A stretch of 64,000 nucleotides of DNA from Telopea speciosissima (lineage: Eukaryota; Streptophyta; Magnoliopsida; Proteales; Proteaceae): positions 6,510,001 through 6,574,000 of the forward strand of contig NC_057924.1 of the NCBI RefSeq assembly GCF_018873765.1, read 5' to 3'. This document shows, piece after piece, positions 56,146 through 64,000 of this stretch. Made by a program: the position numbers and the translations under genes. How positions within the stretch are numbered: the first letter of the stretch is position 1; each line of letters starts with the position of its first letter. The notes below the pieces were generated by a model. It worked only from the letters and a program-made list of their open reading frames with translations. It did not search any database and was not told the origin of the DNA.

Positions 56146-59018
56146 TTAAATATCATTTCTTCTCGTGACGTGTAGATACCGCCGCCATGTATCTTGGTGA
56201 CTGTTCTCCATGATGGTCAAACCTAGCTACAAAATCGTTGACCACAACACGGGTTTGCCTGTGGAGGAAAGATTCCTCAACCGCCAGTGGGGAAAGTTCG
56301 TTGTGGCGACTTCGTCGACTACCCTCCAAGTACCAGCCCGGGAAGCGAGGAGTTCGGGAGAGAGCATCCTGGACCGTCACCTCGCTTGGATAATTCGTTC
56401 GGTGATGAGCTTAGCATTGCCATGTCGAAGCTGTTCGGGGTCATGGGTAATAAACCATGACAGGGGAAAAGTAAGTTCTAGCCTCAAGACTTATTAATTA
56501 TTCTTCCCTTGGTAACCTCGAAGTGCGGGTCCGGGCTTGAACCGCTCGAGCTATTTCATGAGAGAAGGGAATAATTTAAGTTCGGGTCCCACGTACCTTT
56601 AGGAAGTACATTAGGGACTTATACCCATCTCATATGAACCCATCTAAGAATGGGCTTTTCCCTAATTAAAGTTGTGGGCAGGCCCATTTAACCTATTGAC
56701 CCAATGATGGGTTATTCCATCCACTTACCCACATAGGACTAATGGGTTGACCCATTAAGCCTCATGACCCATTTGACTAGAGGTACCCAAATACCCATTT
56801 ATTATAAATGATCCCTTGAGGGAGAGAGAGAACATTACTTCTCCTTCATCATTCTCATCTACCCTAAATCGTGGAGGAGAGAAAGAGGAGAGAAAGAGGA
56901 GAAGGGAGGTGGAGAGGCTTGGAGGAAGGTGGAGACCCCATCTCTTGGGCCATAAATCGTGGAGCTCTCTCATCTTGGGGGTAGGTAAGCTATTGAAGCT
57001 TCTTCCTTCTTCTATTTTGGATTTTAAAAGGGGTTGGGTAATGGGAGAGATTGACCTAGATCTCTCTTGGAACCTAGGGAGTCGATGGAGCATTAAAGCC
57101 CAACCTATGGTGGAGTTATTTCACTCCATTATGAGCTCTAATGTAAGGGTTCTCATTGCCATTTGAGAGATTTAAGGTTGGACCCTAATGAGCTTAGGAT
57201 GGAGTTTCCTAGAAGTTCTTGTGCTTTAAAACCACTTGAAAATGGGGTCCTTGGAGGGGAATCCTTCGGATTTTGGACCGAAGGTGTGAGGGTTTACATG
57301 TGGTTTCGCACTGCAAGAAACCACCCAAATTACCTTCCGAGAAGGCCCCTGTGAAGCTCGGATTTACACTCGGTTTGCCAAACCACATCCGCATCCGACC
57401 TTGACTAAAATTGTCCCGAGCCCCTGTGAAGCTCGGATTTACACTCGGTTTGATTTTACGAAACCACATCCGCATCCGACCTTGACTAAAATTGTCCGAG
57501 CCCTGTGAAGCTCGGATTTACACTCGGTTTCAGTTTTACGAAACCACATCTCGCATCCGACCTTGACTAAAGCTGTCCCGAACCCCGGTTTCCTAGGATT
57601 TACATGTGGTTGCGAATTTGGGCATGAAACCACTCCTGCAACCACTTTGTTTCGAAACCTTATACTTAAGTGATTATGGGAGACCTTTTGGGGATCCTTT
57701 CCCTTCGCTCGTTTAACCTTATTTCACTCTTTGTTTAGGTTAATATATTCATCTTGTGGCTTATTGCTTGATCGAGGCGACAAGCGATAATCTTGGTGCT
57801 TGGCGTATACGTAGTGAGTGGGTTTGGTCGTTTGGGCGTTATTATTATTGCATTATATATTATGTAATCATTATAATTAATAAGCATGTTTGCGCATATT
57901 GCATACTCTTATATACAATTGTTATAATGTTGATCGGTAATGTTGTACCTTGATGGGTCTCTGTGCGGTGGGTACGGTCGGAACCCCGAACACTATATAC
58001 ATTTATGAAGAAATTATGTTGAATGTCATGTTGAAGCTGTATGCGCCGTGCGTCTTGTAACGGGCACTAAACCGGATGAAAAGTTGATGCGCCCGGATTA
58101 CCTCTCGGGATGATAGGACTTGCATGTAGTATATTGTGGCTAGGATTTCACACCCTTATGCTACGACCCTTACCAACAGGGGTTTAGGTGTTGGGTAATC
58201 GACACCGGATTTCGTGGAGGTGGGAGAGGCCGATCATGGTAGTATTGGTTATCGGGGTCCGCCACCGAGTGGTCTTGGAGGCTTCGATCGGGCGTAAGTC
58301 CCACGTGACAATTGAGGTTTCATTGTGGCGATAAGTTAAGTGACCACGAGTGTCTCCCGAGTTGTCACAGAGCATATGCCATTGACTTAGTTGTTTGTTA
58401 GGTGGAAAAATGGACTTAACATGTGCATGCATCATTGGACTATGTGAATTGCGTGTTTGTGCATCCCCATCCCCTCACCGGCTCGGTGGAGCTAACCCCC
58501 GTCGGCACACTTTTTTAGATTATGATGCGGTGACGGATATCTCGCGGGACTTGGAGTGCAGCCCTCGGTACGATGAGATTGGTAAGGAGGAACCGGAGGC
58601 CGTGTTTGAGGAACATGGCGACGGGTGTCCTTGCGATGATTGTGCCTACGGGCCGTGAGGATATTCGGGACTCGATCCCTTTTGATTTACTTTTGAGGCT
58701 AAGGCCTATGTTGAAATACTTCTGTTATACCATTTTGATAGTTATTAGATGGTCATTGGAAATGTAACTAATTCTGTATTTATCATCTAGCCTTTGAACC
58801 TCTTGTAACTATTCGATTTATACGCTTCGCAATACTAACGATCCTTGGAATGTAATATTCCTCTTTTTCGCATTCTAATATTATATTGTGTTAATATTGG
58901 TTATGACGTGCGTTGGGACACTGTGTCTGTGATCCGGGTGGTTTAGTAGGATGACACACGTCGTCCTAGTCACCCTTTATATGATATTATATTCCTTGTC
59001 TGGAATAGGGGCGTGACA
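56126..59018 (+). repeat. 3' LTR of the chromovirus (2893 bp)
   Basis: Same ends and order as the 5' LTR. It is about 75 bp longer, explained by one additional minisatellite unit at 57350-57590 (three instead of two). Confidence 0.93.
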
Positions 59019-59761
59019 ACTACACTGTTGGTATCTCAGGTTAGTAAAACTATTCACGAACTCTTTCAGTTCTTGGATTTTCTTCTCAGTTTGTGTTCTT
59101 ATCAAACTGTGCTTCTGTTTTGCCTTTTACTGTGCAATTATTTGATGATGTGCTTCGATGTTTATCTCTTTCGGATTTTTTTCCCTTACACTTGTTCTAC
59201 TACTTTCATTGTTAGATCTGCTATTTTTTCGGATTTTTATGTTTTGCAAGATTATGAAACATTTGAATAAGAAAATTTTTGTTTTCACTCTCATGATTTT
59301 CTTTCATTCACATCATGTTACTGTCTGTTTATGCAATCCGGTGTAAGCGTTTGCTGTTGTACTCATTAATTTCCCAGTTTCGGTTGATTTCTTTTATGGG
59401 TTTGTTTTGTTCTTGATTTATACAATTTCTTTTAGGGTTTGTTTTGTTCTTGATTTGTTCCGGAAATATTAGAGTTTGATGGATGTGGTGGGTGCAGGAG
59501 GACAAATCAACCCAGCTGTGACCTTCGATTTGTTCCTTGCAAGGAAGCTATCTTTGACCAGGGCACTGTTTTACATGGTGATGCAATGCCTTGGAGCCAT
59601 CTGTGGTGCCGGTGTTGTGAAAGGCTTCCAAAAGACTCAATACCAGATGTTGGGTAGTGGAGCCAACGAAGTCAGCCATGGCTACACAAAGGGTGATGGT
59701 CTTGGTGCTGAGATCGTTGGTACCTTCGTCCTAGTCTACACCGTCTTCTCTGCAACTGACA

Positions 59762-60042
59762 CCATGGAAGAAGAAGAAGAAGAAGAAGGAAGGAGGAGGA
59801 GGAGAAGGGACGGTGATGGGGTGGGGGGTTTTTTACAATTACCACCCCAAAAGGGCATTTTGATCCTAGAAAATCCGTGACAACTACACACTCTCACGAC
59901 TAACCCTCTCCGTTACGGGAATGTAACGGTGGGGGCCAGTTAGTTATTAGTATGCAACAGGGGAGGGTAGTAGTTGTTTGAAAGTTTTTAGGAGGGTAAT
60001 ACTAGATATCAAAATTTTTGGGGTGGTAATTGTAAAAAACCC
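59762..60042 (-). repeat. Right terminal inverted repeat of the aquaporin element
   Basis: Reverse complement of 44794-45070 with roughly 95% identity by eye. It starts with a GAA/GGA tract directly after the PIP1 break point and carries the inner copy of the 'ttttttacaattaccacccc' word at 59830. Confidence 0.88.
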
Positions 60043-60051
60043 TTTAAAAAA

Positions 60052-60180
60052 AAATCGATTTCTTTGAAAAATTAGGGATAACATTGTTCGATACGGGCCA
60101 ATCCGAGCCTATTTGTACCGATATTAGATAACCGATACGTGCACTAAACCATATCCGACATTTAAAACCGTGATTATTTG
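60052..60180. mobile_element. Right half of the split CGATA-rich MITE
   Basis: 'cgatacgggccaatccg', 'gtaccgatattagataac' and 'ccgacatttaaaaccgtg' resemble the right part of the MITE at 39312-39545; the left half is at 44590-44784. Confidence 0.5.
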
Positions 60181-60189
60181 TGCGTAATG

Positions 60190-60465
60190 ACTTAAATGCT
60201 TCGCGGAGACAGCAGATACGCAGTATCGCATGGAGAAGTGCACAAGGTAGCCGTAAATGGCTGTCTCTACTGTCTACTATTCCCGAAGGAGTAAGACTCT
60301 TTTAACTTTTGTTTTGTCCCCTCCACTCTCTCTCTCTCTCTCTCTCCTCTTCTCTTCTCCTTCCTATGCTAGTCCCATATGGGTAGCTGATCCGGATTCG
60401 TCACATATTAGCTTTTTCATAACCAACTCCTCACTTCTATCTCTTGCTCTCCATTTTCTCCAAGA
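60190..60465 (+). promoter_or_regulatory. Upstream region and leader of PMD copy 2
   Basis: Shares 'gatacgcagtatcgc', 'gaagtgcacaagg' and 'attcccgaagg' with 35490-35780 and 38455-38560. A (CT)n run at 60325-60346 and a pyrimidine-rich leader precede the ATG, as often in plant genes without a TATA box. No clear TATA box. Confidence 0.5.
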
Positions 60466-62559
60466 ATGGCGATTGAAGATACTCTTACAGAGGAGAGAGA
60501 GGAGAAGATGGTGTCTTCAGATGGTCGGAATCCAACATTCAGAATGGGAAGATTCCTCAAGCCTTGTACTTATTCTCCTGAAAAAGCAGCGTCATTGCCT
60601 CATGTTCCTTTTTTATCTGAAACTATTTCCCAAAATTTTACAAAATGGCCTTCCGAGGTTTTGTTTAAGGGTTTCAGTCCACCACAGAGAAAGTGGAAGG
60701 AATGGGTAGATCATTTGGCAAAGAAACATGAATCTACCTGGAAAAAATCCGGCATTCATGATGCAATTCTGAGTTCCACATATTCTATCCAAATAAATCG
60801 GGAACTACTTCTTGGGCTCTCTGAATTTTGGTGTTCAGGCACTAACACCTTCGTATTTCCATGGGGAGAGGCAACAATGACATTAGAGGATATGTTGGTT
60901 CTTGGTGGATTCTCTATTCTAGGACTACCCGTTACTACCCCTCTCATAGAGGAGCCTCTTAAGAAGATAGAGCAGAAGTTGATTGCAGAACACAAAAACT
61001 TCTATAGAAGCAGAGCTAAAAAGGCGGATCAATCGGCTTGGATCAACCGATTCATGTGTAACGAGGCAGAGGGAGAAACAGAGGAGCTAGGACACGTAGC
61101 TCTTCTAGTCCTTTGGCTGTCAAGATATTGTTTTTCTTCTTACCCTGAAAAAGTAATAGGGAAAAATGTCTTCTCTGTAGCCATTCACTTGTCTCAGGGG
61201 ACTCGGCTAGCTCTTGCACCTGCAATTCTCGCCAGTCTTTACAAAGACCTTCGTTTCATATATGAGCAGGTATACCTGACTAACTCTGCTTCTTTTACTG
61301 TTTGGGCTCCATTTCAGTTACTACAACTGTGGACTTGGGAACGATTCCCTCTTTTGAGACCCAGTTATTCCCCTAATCCACTGCACCCTGGGGAACCCAG
61401 GGTGGGTCGATGGCACAAATCTATCTTGAAGCTTAGATTCAAATTGAAGCTTCCACATGTGAGGTCTATTCTGAAACAGATTGATAATTTCGAATGGCGG
61501 CCTTACGTGTCTGCTATTAACAACTGCCCATACCCTTCTTTCTACATAGAGAAAGAAGAGCTACTAAACGATGGATCTCTCCTAGAAGATGATGAATTAC
61601 AGTCCTTTGTTCGTTGCTTAAGAAGCTGTGAGCTTGTTGGGTTGGATTGTGTGGAACAGTATCTACCGCACCGGGTGGCGAGACAGTTTGGGATTGATCA
61701 AGATCTTCCCGGACATTTTCCCCGAGTCAATTCAGACAGGAAAATTGCTTGGAGTAGCTATGACCGCCATGTGAGGGTCCCGAAGTTATACATTCGAAGC
61801 CGATTTTTAGAGGCCAAATGCACGCATAGATACGCTAACTGGTGGAAAGATTCCATGTTGGTTCGCAGAGAAGCTATCAAGGATGTTTTGGAGAAAAGAG
61901 AGAGGTTGACGAAGAATTTCAAGGTACACCCACAAGCTGAAAAGGAACAGAGCAATCGAGACAGCTGGGGTGATCATCCGCCGGGATTTGCTCCAAAGAA
62001 AGCCAATTTCAAGGTAAACCCAAAAGCTGAAGCTTCAAAAATGAGAGACGAGGAACAGAGCAACTGTGACAACTGGGGTGATCATCCGCCGGGATTTACT
62101 CCCAAGAAAGCCAATTTCAGAAGGGAGAAGCATTGTGATATTGACGAGGACAACGAAGATTATGATCCCATTGGGGCACTAAGGAAAAGAAGTGGATCAG
62201 TAAAGACCCAGAAACCTGGTGATGGTGGGAGGAAGAGGATTGCCCTAACAAGTAGATTCTACAACTCCAAAGAATTGGTGCTGGTTGAAGAGGAAACACA
62301 AAGCCAAAAAGAAGAACCAAAGGACCTTATGCCAATTTGGAATGATGATGATTATGAGGACAAGGAAGATTATGAGCCCATTGCGGCATTATGGAAAAGA
62401 AGAAGTAGATCGGTTAAGACCCAGGAACCTGGTAATGGTAAATGGAAGATGACTTCCCAAACAAGTAGATTCAGCAACTCTAAAGGATTGGTGCCGGTTG
62501 AAGAGGAAACACAGCCATGTGGAATGGTTCTAATTACCATTGATGACGATGACGATTAA
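60466..62559 (+). CDS. Plant mobile domain (PMD, MAIN/MAIL1-like) protein, 697 aa
   Basis: A single uninterrupted exon. After a charged N terminus, the PMD (about residues 75-430) shows ELLLGLSEFWCSGTNTFVFP at 113-132, EATMTLEDMLVLGGFSILG at 135-153, SAWINRFMCNEAEGETEEL at 190-208, LALAPAILASLYKDLRFIYE at 248-267 and, further on, VEQYLPHRVARQFGIDQDLP. The tail is charged and repetitive: two copies of a WGDHPPGF-PKKANF unit and two of a SVKTQ-PG-GK unit, ending IDDDDD. Relatives (Arabidopsis MAIN, MAIL1; many entries called 'protein phosphatase 7 long form homolog') are nuclear and act in meristem maintenance and transposon silencing; PMDs also occur in transposons. Start: the first ATG, shared with the broken copy at 39817. 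Whether it is a host gene or an element remnant is not settled, but no TIR or LTR borders it. Confidence 0.85.
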   Translation: MAIEDTLTEEREEKMVSSDGRNPTFRMGRFLKPCTYSPEKAASLPHVPFLSETISQNFTKWPSEVLFKGFSPPQRKWKEWVDHLAKKHESTWKKSGIHDAILSSTYSIQINRELLLGLSEFWCSGTNTFVFPWGEATMTLEDMLVLGGFSILGLPVTTPLIEEPLKKIEQKLIAEHKNFYRSRAKKADQSAWINRFMCNEAEGETEELGHVALLVLWLSRYCFSSYPEKVIGKNVFSVAIHLSQGTRLALAPAILASLYKDLRFIYEQVYLTNSASFTVWAPFQLLQLWTWERFPLLRPSYSPNPLHPGEPRVGRWHKSILKLRFKLKLPHVRSILKQIDNFEWRPYVSAINNCPYPSFYIEKEELLNDGSLLEDDELQSFVRCLRSCELVGLDCVEQYLPHRVARQFGIDQDLPGHFPRVNSDRKIAWSSYDRHVRVPKLYIRSRFLEAKCTHRYANWWKDSMLVRREAIKDVLEKRERLTKNFKVHPQAEKEQSNRDSWGDHPPGFAPKKANFKVNPKAEASKMRDEEQSNCDNWGDHPPGFTPKKANFRREKHCDIDEDNEDYDPIGALRKRSGSVKTQKPGDGGRKRIALTSRFYNSKELVLVEEETQSQKEEPKDLMPIWNDDDYEDKEDYEPIAALWKRRSRSVKTQEPGNGKWKMTSQTSRFSNSKGLVPVEEETQPCGMVLITIDDDDD

Positions 62560-64000
62560 CTAATGTTAGTGAACCAGTGTTATTTTGCAGGTTGAGCTTT
62601 TGTGGCAAAATGAAAAAAACCACTGGATACTTGGAAGACGAAGATCGTTATAGCTTATTTTGTGCTGCTGTTTGTAATTAGTTCAGCTTGCTGTTTGCTT
62701 ATTTTGTGCCACTGTCAATAGTGCCTTAAGCACATGTTTACTAACCATAAAAAAATTAAGGTTACTTAGAAGACCAAGTCTACATAAACCAGTAGGAGTA
62801 TGATGACCAGAGGTATGAATGCTGATGCAGGTTCTATTTCCATTCACACAAAATTTGTCTCAATTCTGCTTGAAATTTCTTTTCTATATGAAATATGCTT
62901 ACCTTGGTTGTTTCTTTTCCTGACTGTGAAGTGGCAGTAGATGGAGGGATAACCTGTGATTTAAGAACTGTTAACAGTACTGCTTCTTTAGGTGGAGCAA
63001 TGGAATGGTGTTGTACAAATATTCTATTTTTGTTTATTTGAGGGTTGAACCATGAAAACACTAGAAAGGAGAAATTGAAATCAAGTAAGACCAAACAATG
63101 AAATCTTCTTGAATCTACATAAGTTTGAACTATATTAATTTATTCCAACAGATTTAGTGCTTGAGGAGTTGTTACTGATCTGTAGCTTATAAGATGTGAA
63201 TGTATTTTTATTTTGGAATTGTATTCTAATCTTTGCTTAGTAATGCTTCCTTCAGTTTCATTTTTGGAAATAGCTGGTAAGGTTTGTATGTATTTTTAAG
63301 CTTTTTCATTCAAATAAGAATCTTCTTGCTAATTAATGGATTGGAAGTAGTTGGTAATGTTTCATTCAGTTTAGTTTTGTATTATTCATCTTCGATGTTG
63401 TGGATGTGTGTGATCACATTGTGAAAGATATTGCCATGTTTCCTGTATAATGCTGCATCAGTTTCTTTGGACATGTCTTAAACCGCTTAATAAACAGGTT
63501 GGGTCCGGTCTCCCAATGGTTTCAAACCCGAAAAATTAATTTAGAACTGGCTAGAATTGGAACCGCCAAGACCTATTTCTAACTTGCATTTAATCATATA
63601 TTTGGAGTTTTTTTTTTTTCGGTGGTAAAAATATATTTGGTGTTGATGATGTGGATTTTGGAATTTTTATTTATTGGTATGCTTAGTAATGGATATTTTC
63701 TTTGAAGCATTTAGGTTCATTTTTTTATTTGTATGCTTATTATAGATGGATATATTTGGTTATTTTTATGCTTCAAAATGAATATTTAATTATTTATATA
63801 TTTAGTAATTGAACCGATTGACATCCTAAGACACTCACTCTTAGGGTTTTTCAAGTGCTGGGTGAGACCACTTCTTCTTTGTTGCAATAACACTATGGAT
63901 TATATTGAAGGAATCGAGAGGAACCATGCATGGCAAAGATGGTGGATCATTGACTACATCAGAAAACAGAATAATTTCCAAGTTTAAATGGCCAAGTACA
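62560..64000 (+). other. 3' flank of PMD copy 2
   Basis: Up to about 63720 this matches the flank of copy 1 (41837-43500) without its solo LTR and 169-bp MITE. 'tgaaccgattgacatcctaag' (63808-63830) is a MITE end of the 'taagggtgtcaat' family. At 63608-63630 a T run plus 'cggtggtaaaa' between two 'atatatttgg' words may be another tiny LINE insertion. No gene seen. Confidence 0.45.

Larger units (their letters stand above)
45508..59018 (+). mobile_element. Tekay/Del-like Ty3/gypsy chromovirus, 13.5 kb, in the aquaporin exon
   Basis: LTRs 45508-48325 and 56126-59018 both run from TGTTAT to GTGACA. A perfect 5-bp target duplication 'actac' flanks the element (45503-45507, 59019-59023). The primer-binding site follows the 5' LTR and a polypurine tract precedes the 3' LTR. 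The plus strand has gag, protease, reverse transcriptase, RNase H and integrase with a chromodomain-like tail; an antisense frame lies in the leader. Long LTRs, domain order and the integrase tail fit the Tekay/Del branch. The coding region has many frameshifts, which contrasts with near-identical LTR segments. Confidence 0.93.
45196..59760 (+). pseudogene. PIP1: Truncated PIP1 aquaporin gene, interrupted by a retrotransposon
   Basis: Exon 1 is 45196-45507 plus 59024-59039, intron 59040-59497 (donor g|gttagt, acceptor gtgcag), exon 2 from 59498. The encoded part has the PIP1 N terminus ([25 protein letters not shown]), membrane helices 1-4 ([28 protein letters not shown]) and the first NPA box (INPAVTF). 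It stops after VYTVFSATD, about two thirds of the way; the second NPA box, loop E and helices 5-6 are missing, so no water channel could form. GGQINPA replaces the usual GGHINPA. After the break the frame runs into the TIR as a Glu/Arg-rich tail ending at 59880. The retrotransposon sits after the codon pair Tyr-Tyr of exon 1. PIP proteins normally form water channels in the plasma membrane. Confidence 0.9.
44794..60042 (+). mobile_element. Pack-MULE-like element carrying a PIP1 aquaporin fragment
   Basis: The termini GGGTTTTTTACAATTACCAC (44794) and its reverse complement (ending 60042) open inverted repeats of about 280 bp. A perfect 9-bp target duplication 'tttaaaaaa' (44785-44793, 60043-60051) marks Mutator-type insertion. 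Between the repeats lies the 5' half of a PIP1 gene with leader, exon 1, intron 1 and part of exon 2, and no transposase. Without the later 13.5-kb retrotransposon the element was about 1.7 kb. Its TIRs are of the same family as those at 21834-23238. Long TIRs, 9-bp duplication, a host-gene piece that still has its intron and no transposase together match the Pack-MULE definition; the intron shows DNA-level capture rather than retroposition. Confidence 0.85.

Noticed and set aside
1-64000. CRISPR array, bacterial operon or organelle insert
   Set aside because: No regularly spaced repeats, no prokaryotic gene order and no plastid or mitochondrial genes were seen.

Overview
The window is nuclear DNA of a flowering plant. 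It has GT-AG introns, codon use and protein families typical of angiosperms, and a very high load of plant transposons (Ty1/copia, Ty3/gypsy chromovirus, LINEs, Au-type SINEs, hAT-like and Mutator-like MITEs). The TE-stuffed introns suggest a woody, early-diverging eudicot or magnoliid type of genome, but the species cannot be fixed from the sequence alone.

Layout. 1-13 kb is a transposon graveyard: an antisense chromovirus LTR at the window edge, a broken NHL/LEA-2-like gene split by a LINE that is itself split by a MITE, a broken C2-domain exon, a decayed copia element and a 5'-truncated LINE. 13.5-21.5 kb holds EMC6 (minus strand, four coding exons including a 20-nt microexon), whose introns carry a SINE, a short LTR with its primer-binding site and a gag-only gypsy remnant. 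21.8-23.2 kb is a Mutator-like element with long terminal inverted repeats around non-transposon sequence. 25.2-31.3 kb holds a second complete gene (minus strand, six coding exons, 271 aa), which I place in the conserved plant family often annotated as seed maturation-like. 33-38.7 kb is a 3-kb tandem duplication whose two copies have acquired different MITEs, so each copy shows the other's empty sites. 39.7-43.5 kb and 60.2-63.8 kb are two diverged copies of an intronless plant-mobile-domain (PMD/MAIN-like) gene. The first is a pseudogene with three frame-breaking mutations; the second is intact (697 aa).

The most striking structure lies between the two PMD copies. A Mutator-like element with ~280-bp terminal inverted repeats and a perfect 9-bp target duplication has captured the 5' part of a PIP1 aquaporin gene (5' leader, exon 1, intron 1, part of exon 2). 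A 13.5-kb Tekay/Del-like chromovirus with 2.8-2.9-kb LTRs has then inserted into exon 1 of the captured gene with a perfect 5-bp target duplication. The mobile element carrying the aquaporin itself sits inside a CGATA-rich MITE. The chromovirus also carries a separate antisense open reading frame between its 5' LTR and gag. The nesting order gives a clear history: MITE, then aquaporin-bearing element, then chromovirus.

Only three genes look intact: EMC6, the seed maturation-like gene and PMD copy 2. No operon-like or pathway link between them is visible; their proximity looks incidental. Splice boundaries were worked out by hand from reading frame and consensus sites and have not been checked against transcripts.
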